From assembly GCF_001187505.1 (NCBI RefSeq), contig NZ_CP012150.1, forward strand, positions 3,100,001-3,164,000: a stretch of 64,000 nucleotides of DNA. The letters are read 5' to 3'. The DNA comes from Mycolicibacterium goodii. GTDB taxonomy: Bacteria; Actinomycetota; Actinomycetes; Mycobacteriales; Mycobacteriaceae. The notes beneath the pieces were generated by a model, which ran no database searches, was not told the DNA's origin, and saw nothing but the letters and a program-made list of their open reading frames with translations. Numbering within the stretch: the first letter of the stretch is position 1; the number at the start of each line of letters is the position of its first letter. The translations under genes were made by a program, and so were the position numbers. This document shows positions 25,258-34,436 of this stretch, one piece after another.

Positions 25258-26523
25258 GTGAGGGTCAACGGTTACCGGGACGCTAGAGTCGGGGCCGTAG
25301 ACACGAACCTGGCATCCACCGACTCAGCATCCGCGCGGCTGCAGCGCCTGGCGCCGATGTTGCTGGCCGTCAGTATTCTGGCGCGGCTGGCGTGGACCTA
25401 CCTCGTGCCCAACGGCGCCAACTTCGTGGACCTGCACGTCTACGTCGGCGGGGCGGAGGCCCTCGACGGTCCCGGCGCGCTCTACGACTACGTCTACGCC
25501 GACCAGACGCCGGACTTCCCGCTGCCGTTCACCTACCCGCCGTTCGCGGCGATCGTGTTCTTTCCGCTGCACCTGCTGCCGTTCGGCGTGGTGGCGTTCA
25601 TCTGGCAGATCGGCATCATCGCCGCGCTCTACGGGGTGGTGCGGGTCAGCCAACGGCTCATGGGCCTGCAGTCGCAGCGGCGGGTCGCCATGCTGTGGAC
25701 CGCCGTCGGTATCTGGACCGAACCGCTGCGAAGCACATTCGACTACGGCCAGGTCAACGTCGTGCTCGTGCTCGCGGTGCTCGGCGCGGTGCTGTCGACG
25801 CGGTGGTGGTTGTCGGGTCTGCTCGTCGGGTTCGCGGCGGGGGTCAAGCTCACGCCCGCGGTCGCGGGCCTGTACTTCGTCGGTGCGCGCCGCTGGGCCG
25901 CGGTCGTGTTCTCGGCCGCGGTGTTCCTCGCGACGGTCGGCGTGTCGTGGCTCGTGGTGGGCGGGCAGGCTCGCCGGTACTTCACCGAACTGCTGGGCGA
26001 CGCCGACCGGGTCGGGCCGATCGGCACGTCGTTCAACCAGTCGTGGCGCGGCGGGATCTCGCGGATCCTGGGCCACGACGCGGGATTCGGGCCGCTGGTG
26101 CTGATCGGCATCGCGGTCACCGCGGTGCTCGCGTTGCTGGCGTGGCGGTCGATCGACGGTGCGGCCGACCGGCTCGGCGGCATCCTCGTGGTGAGCCTGT
26201 TCGGGCTCGTGCTCTCGCCGATCTCGTGGACGCACCACTGGGTGTGGCTGATCCCGCTGATGATGTGGATGCTGCACGGTCCGCTGTCGGGGCGCCGCGG
26301 CGCGCGGATATTGGGCTGGGGCTGGCTCGCGCTCACCCTGATCGGTGTCCCGTGGCTGCTCAGTTTCGCGCAGCCGAGCATCTGGGAGATCGGCAGGCCG
26401 TGGTATCTGGCGTGGGCCGGTCTGGTCTACATCGTCGCGACGCTGGCGACGCTCGCGTGGATCGCCGTCAGTCCGAGAGAATCCGGTTTATCTCCTGGGC
26501 CATCTGCACATCCTTCTCGGTGA
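25258..26523 (+). CDS. pimE: Polyprenol-phosphate-mannose-dependent alpha-1,2-mannosyltransferase PimE
   Basis: Up to 421 residues, polytopic GT87/DUF2029 membrane enzyme. [22 protein letters not shown] carries the catalytic-type Asp of the first periplasmic loop (Asp58 in M. tuberculosis PimE), followed by [24 protein letters not shown] and [16 protein letters not shown]. PimE adds the fifth mannose to AcPIM4 to give AcPIM5, committing it to polar PIMs. The start is unclear: GTG 25258 lacks a ribosome site, while a good -10 (TAGAGT, 25284-25289) is followed 7 nt later by GTA, not a start codon. The 3' end overlaps phhB by 56 nt. Confidence 0.92.
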   Translation: MRVNGYRDARVGAVDTNLASTDSASARLQRLAPMLLAVSILARLAWTYLVPNGANFVDLHVYVGGAEALDGPGALYDYVYADQTPDFPLPFTYPPFAAIVFFPLHLLPFGVVAFIWQIGIIAALYGVVRVSQRLMGLQSQRRVAMLWTAVGIWTEPLRSTFDYGQVNVVLVLAVLGAVLSTRWWLSGLLVGFAAGVKLTPAVAGLYFVGARRWAAVVFSAAVFLATVGVSWLVVGGQARRYFTELLGDADRVGPIGTSFNQSWRGGISRILGHDAGFGPLVLIGIAVTAVLALLAWRSIDGAADRLGGILVVSLFGLVLSPISWTHHWVWLIPLMMWMLHGPLSGRRGARILGWGWLALTLIGVPWLLSFAQPSIWEIGRPWYLAWAGLVYIVATLATLAWIAVSPRESGLSPGPSAHPSR

Positions 26524-26752
26524 TCCCACCCGCCGCGTGCGTGACCAACGCGAAAGTCACTGTTCGCCAACGGATGTCGATGTCCGGATGATGGTCCTTC
26601 TCCTCGGCGAACTCGGCCACCCTTCGCACGGCGTCGATTCCGTCGAGAAACGTCGGGAACTTCACCGAGCGACGCAGCGCGCCCGCGGCGCGTTCCCACC
26701 CCGGCAGATCGGGCAGTGCGGCATCAACCTGATCGTTCGATAACACAGCCAT
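26468..26752 (-). CDS. phhB: Pterin-4a-carbinolamine dehydratase
   Basis: 94 residues. Motifs [63 protein letters not shown] contain the paired His (EEKDHHPD) and TH...GG of PCD/DCoH (PF01329). It dehydrates 4a-hydroxytetrahydropterin and in bacteria also rescues pterins; the M. tuberculosis counterpart is Rv1159A. Its 3' end overlaps pimE on the other strand. Confidence 0.93.
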   Translation of the reverse strand: MAVLSNDQVDAALPDLPGWERAAGALRRSVKFPTFLDGIDAVRRVAEFAEEKDHHPDIDIRWRTVTFALVTHAAGGITEKDVQMAQEINRILSD

Positions 26753-26759
26753 GGTTCCG

Positions 26760-26771
26760 ACCGTATACCGT
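26760..26771. promoter_or_regulatory. Back-to-back divergent -10 boxes for phhB and mutT2
   Basis: TACCGT on the + strand (26766-26771) ends 8 nt before ATG 26780 of mutT2. Directly abutting it, minus-strand TACGGT (26765-26760) ends 7 nt before ATG 26752 of phhB. Both genes thus appear leaderless from one shared promoter core with only 27 nt between start codons. Confidence 0.5.
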
Positions 26772-26779
26772 CAGGCCCG

Positions 26780-27169
26780 ATGACAAAGCAGATCGTGGTG
26801 GCCGGTGCGCTGATCTCGTGTGGGGCACTGCTGGTCGCCCAGCGGGACCGCCCGGCCGAGTTGGCCGGGCTGTGGGAGCTCCCGGGCGGGAAGGTGTCGC
26901 CGGGGGAGGCCGAGGCCGACGCGCTCGCGCGGGAACTGCACGAGGAACTCGGCGTCGACGTCACCGTGGGTGAGCGCCTCGGGGCCGACGTCGCACTCGG
27001 CGAGACCATGACGCTGCGCGCCTACCGTGTGGTGCTGCGTGCGGGGAGCCCCCATCCGCACGATCACCGTGCGTTGCGCTGGGTCGGCGCCGAGGAACTC
27101 GACGACCTGGCGTGGGTGCCCGCCGACCGGGCCTGGCTTGCGGACCTGGCCGAAGCGTTGCGCGCATAA
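26780..27169 (+). CDS. mutT2: NUDIX hydrolase MutT2 (CTP/dCTP pyrophosphatase type)
   Basis: 129 residues. Nudix box GGKVSPGEAEADALARELHEELG fits G-x5-E-x7-REUXEE-x-GU, preceded by LWELPGGK. Position next to pimE/phhB matches M. tuberculosis mutT2 (Rv1160). MutT2 hydrolyses oxidised or modified pyrimidine nucleotides such as 5-methyl-CTP and dCTP, protecting nucleotide pools. Confidence 0.93.
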   Translation: MTKQIVVAGALISCGALLVAQRDRPAELAGLWELPGGKVSPGEAEADALARELHEELGVDVTVGERLGADVALGETMTLRAYRVVLRAGSPHPHDHRALRWVGAEELDDLAWVPADRAWLADLAEALRA

Positions 27170-27221
27170 CGTTTCCGCGAAAACTGACGCGGCGCCGGAT
27201 CGGCGGTGATTTCCTGAAGGG

Positions 27222-28436
27222 GTGAGCACGGCCGCAACGCCGTACACGCGCCAGGGGGTCAACCTGGCGCTGGCCACGTGGGTCTCGGCCATCAACTTCT
27301 GGGCCTGGAACATGATCGGCCCGCTGTCGACCACCTACGCCGGCGACATGCGACTGAGCAGCACCGAGGCCTCGATGCTGGTGGCCACGCCCATCCTGGT
27401 GGGGTCGCTGGGCCGCATCGTGATCGGGTCGCTCACCGACCGGTTCGGCGGACGGACGATGTTCATCGCCGTGACGCTCGCATCGATCCTGCCGGTACTG
27501 GCGGTCGGGGCCGCGGGCAGTGCGGGCTCGTACCCGCTGCTGCTGGTGTGCGGTTTCTTCCTCGGCGTCGCGGGGACGATCTTCGCCGTCGGCATCCCGT
27601 TCTCCAACAACTGGTATGACGCCTCACGGCGCGGGTTCGCCACCGGCGTGTTCGGGATGGGCATGGTGGGCACCGCGCTGTCGGCGTTCTTCACACCGCG
27701 GTTCGTGCGGTGGTTCGGGCTGTTCGGCACCCACCTCATCGTCGCGGTCGCGCTCGCGCTGACCGCGGTGCTGTGCGTGCTGGTGATGCGCGACGCGCCG
27801 TCGTTCAAGCCGAACACCGATCCGGTCGTGCCGAAGCTCGCGGCGGCCGTGAAACTTCCGGTGACCTGGGAGATGTCGTTCCTGTACGCCGTGGTCTTCG
27901 GTGGCTTCGTCGCCTTCAGCAACTACCTGCCCACCTACATCAAGACCATCTACGACTTCTCGGCCGTCGAAGCCGGTTCCCGCACAGCGGGTTTCGCGCT
28001 CGCCGCGGTGCTGGCCCGGCCGGTCGGCGGTGCGCTGTCGGATCGCATCCCACCCAAGTACGTCGTCCTCGCGTCGTTCGCGGGTACCGCACTGCTCGCG
28101 TTCGTCGCGGTGTTCCAGCCGCCGCCGGACGTGTGGTCGGCGGCGACGTTCATCACGCTGGCCGTCTTCCTCGGCGTGGGCACCGGTGGGGTGTTCGCCT
28201 GGGTGGCCCGGCGGGCGCCCGCCCGGTCGGTCGGATCGGTCACCGGGATCGTCGCTGCCGCAGGAGGTTTGGGTGGTTACTTCCCGCCGTTGGTGATGGG
28301 TGCGACGTACGACGCGGCCGACAACGACTACACCGTGGGACTGCTGTTGCTCGTGGCGACCGCGCTGGCGGCGTTCGCCTACACCGCGCTGCGTCTGCAC
28401 GCCCGCGAACCGAACAGAGGAGGAGTCCGAACGTGA
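27222..28436 (+). CDS. narK: Nitrate/nitrite transporter NarK
   Basis: 404 residues, 12-helix MFS protein of the nitrate porter group. Signatures: LATWVSAINFWAWNMIGPLS, SLTDRFGGRTMF (motif A), GTIFAVGIPFSNNWYDASRRGFATGVFGMGMVG and the second glycine-rich stretch GIVAAAGGLGGYFPPLV. It imports nitrate and/or exports nitrite for NarGHI. GTG start 27222 is preceded almost directly by GAAGG. Its stop overlaps the narG start (GTGA). In M. tuberculosis the respiratory narK (narK2) lies elsewhere; here it heads the nar operon. Confidence 0.93.
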   Translation: MSTAATPYTRQGVNLALATWVSAINFWAWNMIGPLSTTYAGDMRLSSTEASMLVATPILVGSLGRIVIGSLTDRFGGRTMFIAVTLASILPVLAVGAAGSAGSYPLLLVCGFFLGVAGTIFAVGIPFSNNWYDASRRGFATGVFGMGMVGTALSAFFTPRFVRWFGLFGTHLIVAVALALTAVLCVLVMRDAPSFKPNTDPVVPKLAAAVKLPVTWEMSFLYAVVFGGFVAFSNYLPTYIKTIYDFSAVEAGSRTAGFALAAVLARPVGGALSDRIPPKYVVLASFAGTALLAFVAVFQPPPDVWSAATFITLAVFLGVGTGGVFAWVARRAPARSVGSVTGIVAAAGGLGGYFPPLVMGATYDAADNDYTVGLLLLVATALAAFAYTALRLHAREPNRGGVRT

Positions 28437-31400
28437 CCAGATCGACCGCTGACGGCCGGCCGCATGTCGGTGGACGTGTGGAAGAGCTGCTCGAGCGCAG
28501 CGGGCGATTCTTCACGCCGGGCACCTTCTCGCCCGACCTTCGAACCGTCACACGCCAGGGCGGGCGTGAGGGTGATGTGTTCTACCGCGACCGGTGGAGC
28601 CACGACAAGATCGTGCGTTCGACGCACGGCGTCAACTGCACGGGATCGTGCTCGTGGAAGATCTACGTCAAGGACGGGATCATCACGTGGGAGACCCAGG
28701 AGACCGACTACCCGTCGGTGGGTCCGGACCGCCCCGAATACGAACCGCGGGGTTGTCCGCGCGGTGCCGCGTTCTCCTGGTACACCTATTCCCCGACGCG
28801 CGTGCGTTATCCGTACGCCCGCGGTGTGCTCGTCGAGATGTATCGCGAAGCGCGCGCCAGGCTCGGTGACCCGGTCCTGGCGTGGGCCGACATCCAGTCC
28901 GACCCCGAGCGCAGGCGCCGGTACCAGACCGCCCGCGGTAAGGGCGGATTGGTGCGGGTGAGCTGGGCCGAGGCCACCGAGATGATCGCGGCCGCGCATG
29001 TGCACACCATCAAGACCTACGGTCCGGACCGCATCGCCGGCTTCTCACCCATCCCCGCCATGTCGATGGTGAGCCACGCCGCGGGTTCCCGGTTCGTCGA
29101 GCTGCTCGGCGGGGTGATGACGTCGTTCTACGACTGGTACGCCGACCTGCCGGTGGCCTCGCCGCAGGTGTTCGGCGATCAGACCGACGTGCCGGAATCG
29201 GGCGACTGGTGGGACGCGGCCTACCTGGTCATGTGGGGCTCCAACGTTCCGGTCACCCGCACCCCGGACGCGCACTGGATGGCCGAGGTGCGCTACCGGG
29301 GCACGAAAGTCGTTGCGGTCAGCCCGGATTACGCCGACAACACCAAGTTCGCCGACGAATGGATGCCCTGCGCGGCGGGCACCGACGGCGCGCTGGCGAT
29401 GGCCATGGGGCACGTCATCCTCACGGAATGTTTTGTGCACAAGCAGGTCCCGTACTTCGTGGACTACGCCCGCAGGTTCACCGACCTGCCGTTCCTGGTC
29501 AAGCTCGAAGAGCGCGACGGGGTGTTGGTGCCGGGCAAGAATCTCACCGCCGCGGATCTCACGCCGGATGTGGCGGCGCAGGAGAACGCCGCGTTCAAAC
29601 CGGCCCTGCTCGACAGCGTCAGCGACAGCGTCGCCATACCGCAGGGGTCCCTCGGGTTCCGGTTCGGCGACACCGGCCTGGGCAACTGGAATCTGGACCT
29701 GGAGAACCTGGTGCCTGCGCTCACGGTGGCCGAGGCGCCCGGCGGGGCCGGTGAGACCGCCGAGGTGACCCTCGCCCGGTTCGACACCGTCGACGGGCAC
29801 GGTGCCACCATGGTGCGCGGGGTGCCCGTGCGGCGCGTCGGTGAGCACCGCGCGTGCACGGTGTTCGATCTGATGCTTGCCCAGTACGGGGTGGCGCGGC
29901 CCGGCCTGCCCGGTGACTGGCCGACCGGTTTCGACGACCCCACCCGCCCCTACACCCCGGCATGGCAGGAGCCGATCACCGGAGTGGCTGCCACCCAGGC
30001 GATCCGGGTGGCCCGCGAGTTCGCCCGCAACGCCGAGGAGACCCGTGGGCGTTCGATGATCATCATGGGCGCGGGCATCTGCCAGTGGTTCCACGGTGAC
30101 GCCACCTACCGTGCGGTGCTGGCGTTGTTGTTGCTCACCGGATCGATGGGTCGCAACGGCGGGGGCTGGGCGCACTATGTCGGCCAGGAGAAGTGCAGGC
30201 CGGTCACCGGCTGGGCGACCATGGCGATGGCCACCGACTGGTCGCGACCGCCGCGCCAGATGGCCGGCACCTCGTACTGGTACGCCCACACCGACCAGTG
30301 GCGCTACGACGGCTACCGGGCCGACGCGCTGTCGAGTCCGGTGGGGCGGGGCCGGTTCCGCGACCGGCACACCATGGACGTGCTGGCGTCGGCGGCCGCC
30401 ATGGGATGGAGTCCGTTCTACCCGCAGTTCGACCGGTCCAGCCTCGACGTCGCCGACGAGGCCGCCGCGGCCGGGCAGGAGATACCCGCCTACGTCGCGG
30501 CGAAACTGGCCGACGGGTCTCTCAAACTCGCGGTCACCGACCCCGACAACCCGGCCAATTGGCCCCGGGTTCTCGACGTGTGGCGCGCCAACCTGCTCGG
30601 CTCGTCGAGCAAGGGCAACGAGTACTTCCTGCGGCACCTGCTCGGCACCACCTCCAATCTGCAGGCCGAGCCGAACGGGGTGCGGCCCGGGTCGGTCACC
30701 TGCCGCGACGACATCCCCGAGGGCAAGCTCGACCTGCTGATGTCGATCGACTTCCGGATGACCTCCACGACATTGCTTTCCGACGTCGTACTGCCCGCGG
30801 CGACGTGGTACGAGAAGGCCGACCTGTCGAGCACCGACATGCACCCGTACGTGCATGCATTCAGCCCCGCGGTGGATCCGCCGTGGGAAACCCGGTCGGA
30901 TTTCGAGGCGTTCGGCGCGATCGCGCGGGCCTTCAGCGCGTTGGCGGCCAGGCACCTGGGGGTGCGCACCGATGTCGTCCTGGGCACCCTGCAACACGAC
31001 ACACCGGGGGCGATGGCGTATCCGTCCGGTACCGAACACGATTGGCGCGCCAACGGTGAGATACCCGTGCCGGGCAAGACCATGGGCCCGTTGGCGGTGG
31101 TCGAACGCGACTACGGCGCGATCGCCCAGAAGTGGGCCGCGCTGGGACCCCTCGTCGAAAGCCTTGGAGTGACCACGAAAGGTGTCACGACCCATCCCGA
31201 CCGGGAGGTCGCCGAACTCGGCGCGAAGTTCGGTGTGATGGATTCCGGTGCCGCGCAGGGCCGCCCGGCCATCACGACCGGCGAGCGCATGGCCGATGTG
31301 ATCCTTGCGCTCTCGGGCACCTCCAACGGCCGCCTCGCCGTGGAGGGGTTCGCCGAGCTCGAACGGCGCACCGGCCGCAAACTCGTGCACCTGGCGCTGG

Positions 31401-32146
31401 GCAGCGAGGAACGCCGCATCACCTACGCCGACACCCAGGCCCGGCCGGTACCGGTGATCACCAGCCCGGAGTGGTCGGGCAGCGAAACCGGAGGCCGCCG
31501 GTACGCGCCGTTCACGGTGAACATCGAGGAACTCAAGCCCTTCCACACGCTCACCGGACGGATGCACTTCTACGTCGACCACGACTGGCTCGAGGAGCTC
31601 GGTGAGCAACTGCCGGTGTACCGGCCGCCGCTCGACATGGCCCGGCTGTTCGGCGAGTCGCGGCTGGGCCCCGACGGCTCGGGCGGGGTGGGCCTGACGG
31701 TCCGCTACCTCACGCCGCACTCCAAGTGGTCGATCCACTCGGAGTACCAGGACAACCTGTTCATGCTGTCGCTGTCGCGCGGCGGACCCACGATGTGGAT
31801 GAGCCCATCCGACGCCGCGAAAATCGGTGTGCGCGACAATGACTGGGTCGAGGCGGTGAACCGCAACGGGGTCATCGTGTGCCGGGCCATCGTCAGCCAC
31901 CGGATGCCAGAGGGCGTCGTCTACGTCTACCACGCCCAGGAACGCACCATCGACGTGCCGCTCAGCGAGACCACCGGCACCCGCGGCGGGATCCACAACT
32001 CGTTGACCCGGCTGATGATCAAGCCGAGTCATCTGGCCGGCGGGTATGCCCAGCACTGCTATGCGTTCAACTATTTGGGGCCCACCGGCAACCAACGTGA
32101 CGAGGTGACCGTGGTGCGGCGCCGCAGTCAGGAGGTGAGCTACTGA
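28433..32146 (+). CDS. narG: Respiratory nitrate reductase alpha subunit NarG
   Basis: 1237 residues from GTG, close to the ~1230-1250 of the family. The FS0 [4Fe-4S] ligands are visible as His65, Cys69, Cys73 and Cys108 (STHGVNCTGSCSWK and RGCPRG), and the segment YDWYADLP (~233-240) carries the Asp that ligates molybdenum. Further MGD-binding stretches: VMWGSNVPVTRTPD, MGAGICQWFHGD. NarG reduces nitrate to nitrite at the cytoplasmic face with electrons from NarH. No twin-Arg signal is present, as expected. The frame is open ~720 nt upstream by chance; the start overlapping the narK stop is right for length and homology. Confidence 0.97.
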   Translation: MTRSTADGRPHVGGRVEELLERSGRFFTPGTFSPDLRTVTRQGGREGDVFYRDRWSHDKIVRSTHGVNCTGSCSWKIYVKDGIITWETQETDYPSVGPDRPEYEPRGCPRGAAFSWYTYSPTRVRYPYARGVLVEMYREARARLGDPVLAWADIQSDPERRRRYQTARGKGGLVRVSWAEATEMIAAAHVHTIKTYGPDRIAGFSPIPAMSMVSHAAGSRFVELLGGVMTSFYDWYADLPVASPQVFGDQTDVPESGDWWDAAYLVMWGSNVPVTRTPDAHWMAEVRYRGTKVVAVSPDYADNTKFADEWMPCAAGTDGALAMAMGHVILTECFVHKQVPYFVDYARRFTDLPFLVKLEERDGVLVPGKNLTAADLTPDVAAQENAAFKPALLDSVSDSVAIPQGSLGFRFGDTGLGNWNLDLENLVPALTVAEAPGGAGETAEVTLARFDTVDGHGATMVRGVPVRRVGEHRACTVFDLMLAQYGVARPGLPGDWPTGFDDPTRPYTPAWQEPITGVAATQAIRVAREFARNAEETRGRSMIIMGAGICQWFHGDATYRAVLALLLLTGSMGRNGGGWAHYVGQEKCRPVTGWATMAMATDWSRPPRQMAGTSYWYAHTDQWRYDGYRADALSSPVGRGRFRDRHTMDVLASAAAMGWSPFYPQFDRSSLDVADEAAAAGQEIPAYVAAKLADGSLKLAVTDPDNPANWPRVLDVWRANLLGSSSKGNEYFLRHLLGTTSNLQAEPNGVRPGSVTCRDDIPEGKLDLLMSIDFRMTSTTLLSDVVLPAATWYEKADLSSTDMHPYVHAFSPAVDPPWETRSDFEAFGAIARAFSALAARHLGVRTDVVLGTLQHDTPGAMAYPSGTEHDWRANGEIPVPGKTMGPLAVVERDYGAIAQKWAALGPLVESLGVTTKGVTTHPDREVAELGAKFGVMDSGAAQGRPAITTGERMADVILALSGTSNGRLAVEGFAELERRTGRKLVHLALGSEERRITYADTQARPVPVITSPEWSGSETGGRRYAPFTVNIEELKPFHTLTGRMHFYVDHDWLEELGEQLPVYRPPLDMARLFGESRLGPDGSGGVGLTVRYLTPHSKWSIHSEYQDNLFMLSLSRGGPTMWMSPSDAAKIGVRDNDWVEAVNRNGVIVCRAIVSHRMPEGVVYVYHAQERTIDVPLSETTGTRGGIHNSLTRLMIKPSHLAGGYAQHCYAFNYLGPTGNQRDEVTVVRRRSQEVSY

Positions 32147-33801
32147 TGAAGGTGATGGCGCAGCTGGCGATGGTGATGAACCTCGACAAGTGCATCGGGT
32201 GCCACACCTGCTCGGTGACCTGCAAGCAGGCCTGGACCAACCGTGCGGGCACCGAGTACGTGTGGTTCAACAACGTCGAAACCCGCCCCGGACAAGGCTA
32301 TCCGCGCACCTACGAGGATCAGCAGAAGTGGCGCGGCGGCTGGCGGCTGGACCGGCGCGGCCGGCTGCGACTGCGCGACGGTGGGCGGTTGGCCAAGCTC
32401 GCGCGGATCTTCGCCAATCCCAAACTGCCGTCGATCGACGACTACTACGAACCGTGGACCTACGACTACCAGAACCTCACGTCGGCCCCGCTGGGTGAGC
32501 ACATGCCGGTGGCGCCGCCGCGCAGCCTGATCGACGGAAAACCGATGAAGGTGTCGTGGTCGGCGGCCTGGGACGACGACCTCGGTGGATCGCCCGAGAT
32601 CGTGCCGGGAGATCCGGTGCTGCAGAAGGTCAGTGAACGGGTCAAGCTCGAGTTCGAGCAGACGTTCATGTTCTACCTGCCGCGCATCTGCGAGCACTGC
32701 CTGAACCCGTCGTGTGTGGCGTCGTGCCCGTCGGGCGCGATGTACAAGCGTTCCGAGGACGGCATCGTGCTCGTCGACCAGGACCGCTGCCGCGGCTGGC
32801 GGATGTGTGTCTCCGGATGTCCTTACAAGAAGGTCTATTTCAACCACAAGACCGGCAAGGCCGAGAAGTGCACGCTGTGTTATCCGCGCATCGAGGTGGG
32901 CATGCCGACGGTGTGCTCGGAGACCTGCGTCGGCCGGTTGCGGTATCTCGGCCTGGTGCTCTACGACGTCGACCGTGTGCTCGAGGCGGCATCGGTGCCG
33001 GACGAGGCCGATCTGTACGAGGCACACCGCAGGATCCTGCTCGACCCCACCGACCCCGCGGTGATCGCCGGGGCGCGGGCCGAGGGCATCTCCGATGAGT
33101 GGATCGAGGCCGCGCAGCATTCACCGGTGTACAAGCTCATCCACACCTACGGCGTTGCGCTGCCGCTGCATCCGGAGTTCCGCACGGTGCCCATGGTGTG
33201 GTACATCCCGCCGCTGTCGCCGGTGGTCGACGCGGTCAGTCGCGACGGGCATGACGGTGAGGATGTCGGCAACCTGTTCGGTGCCATCGACGCGCTGCGG
33301 ATCCCGCTGGAGTATCTCGCCGGGTTGTTCACCGCGGGCGACGTCGATGTGGTCGAGGGTGTGCTGCGGCGGCTTGCGGCGATGCGATCCTATATGCGCG
33401 ACATCAACCTGGGCCGGGAGACCCAACCGCACATCCCGGCGTCCGTCGGCATGACCGAGCAGCAGATCTACGACATGTACCGGCTGCTGGCGCTGGCGAA
33501 ATACGGAGAACGGTACGTGATCCCGACCGCCTACGGCACCGACGGCCGCGCCGTCGAGGAACCCGGGTGCGCGTTGTCGTTCGAGGGTGGCCCCGGCATG
33601 TACGAGTCCGGTCCGTTCGGTGAGGCCAGCGGAGGTCCGGTTCCGGTGGCGGTCGAGACCTTCCACGCCCTGCAGCACCGGCAGACCTCGGCCGGGATGG
33701 CCGCCAACGCCGAACGTCCGTCGCGGGTGAACCTGCTCAACTGGGACGGCAGGGGAGTGCCTGACGGGATGTTCCCGCAAGACCGGGAGGACTCGCGGTG
33801 A
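32146..33801 (+). CDS. narH: Respiratory nitrate reductase beta subunit NarH
   Basis: 551 residues. Four Cys groups for three [4Fe-4S] and one [3Fe-4S] cluster: Cys16/19/22/26 (CIGCHTCSVTC), CEHCLNPSCVASC, CRGWRMCVSGC (Trp in place of one Cys marks the 3Fe cluster), and CTLCYPR...CSETC. It passes electrons from NarI haems to NarG. The start overlaps the narG stop by 1 nt (TGATG) and the end overlaps narJ by 4 nt, so translation is coupled. Confidence 0.97.
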   Translation: MKVMAQLAMVMNLDKCIGCHTCSVTCKQAWTNRAGTEYVWFNNVETRPGQGYPRTYEDQQKWRGGWRLDRRGRLRLRDGGRLAKLARIFANPKLPSIDDYYEPWTYDYQNLTSAPLGEHMPVAPPRSLIDGKPMKVSWSAAWDDDLGGSPEIVPGDPVLQKVSERVKLEFEQTFMFYLPRICEHCLNPSCVASCPSGAMYKRSEDGIVLVDQDRCRGWRMCVSGCPYKKVYFNHKTGKAEKCTLCYPRIEVGMPTVCSETCVGRLRYLGLVLYDVDRVLEAASVPDEADLYEAHRRILLDPTDPAVIAGARAEGISDEWIEAAQHSPVYKLIHTYGVALPLHPEFRTVPMVWYIPPLSPVVDAVSRDGHDGEDVGNLFGAIDALRIPLEYLAGLFTAGDVDVVEGVLRRLAAMRSYMRDINLGRETQPHIPASVGMTEQQIYDMYRLLALAKYGERYVIPTAYGTDGRAVEEPGCALSFEGGPGMYESGPFGEASGGPVPVAVETFHALQHRQTSAGMAANAERPSRVNLLNWDGRGVPDGMFPQDREDSR

Positions 33802-34436
33802 GGCCGCGCCGGGACCGGTCGTTGCACGACCGCGTGGTCTGGCAGTCGGCGTCGCTGCTGCTGGCCTATCCCGATGACGGGCATGGCGCGCGTCTGCAGA
33901 CGGTGGCCGAGTTGATCGGCCGTATCACCGGTGAACCGGCCCGCCTGCTGCAGGAAACCCTTTCGGCGCTACGGCAGGTGGACGCCATGGCGTTGGCCAC
34001 CCGGTACGTCGACACGTTCGATCTGCGCAAGCAGACGACCATGCTGCTGACCTACTGGACCGGTGGCGACACCCGCAACCGCGGCGCACAGATGGTCGCG
34101 TTCACCCAGGCGTACCGGGCCGCGGGTGTGGCACCGCCGAGAAGCGAAGCGCCCGATCACCTTCCGGTGGTCCTGGAGTTCGCCGCGGCGGTCGACCCGG
34201 TCGCGGGCCGCCGATTGCTCGAGGCGCACCGGGTGCCGATCTCGGTGCTGCGGCAGGCCCTGTCCGACGCCGATTCGCCGTATGCGTCCGCGGTGGCCGC
34301 GGTGTGCGCGACGCTGCCGCGCGTCGACGAGGCGCAGGTCCGCACGCTGCTCGGAGCCGGACCGCCACGAAAATCGGTGGGGCTGGAACCATTTCAGCTG
34401 ACCGTACCGCCGCGGCGGGCACAGGGAGGTGTGTGA
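33798..34436 (+). CDS. narJ: Nitrate reductase assembly chaperone NarJ
   Basis: 212 residues from GTG. Helical TorD/NarJ family: HDRVVWQSASLLLAYPDDG at the start, YVDTFDLRKQTTMLLTYWTGGDTRNRGAQM in the middle, and PDHLPVVLEFAAA. NarJ holds apo-NarGH until molybdenum cofactor and FS0 are inserted; it is not part of the final complex. Overlaps narH by 4 nt and narI by 1 nt. Confidence 0.94.
   Translation: MRPRRDRSLHDRVVWQSASLLLAYPDDGHGARLQTVAELIGRITGEPARLLQETLSALRQVDAMALATRYVDTFDLRKQTTMLLTYWTGGDTRNRGAQMVAFTQAYRAAGVAPPRSEAPDHLPVVLEFAAAVDPVAGRRLLEAHRVPISVLRQALSDADSPYASAVAAVCATLPRVDEAQVRTLLGAGPPRKSVGLEPFQLTVPPRRAQGGV

Noticed and set aside
24637..26523. 628-residue open frame with Gly/Arg-rich N-terminus fused to PimE
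   Set aside because: The N-terminal third is antisense to the Rv1158c-type gene; only the part after ~25258 is PimE.
27170..27221. DosR or other known operator before narK
   Set aside because: Only 52 nt available and no GGGAC-type site found.
29045..32095. 1016-residue open frame antisense to narG
   Set aside because: High-GC shadow; Arg/Gly/His-rich with no domain.
27710..32146. 1478-residue open frame suggesting a NarK-NarG fusion
   Set aside because: The upstream 240 residues are an out-of-frame reading of narK; NarG starts at the GTG overlapping the narK stop.
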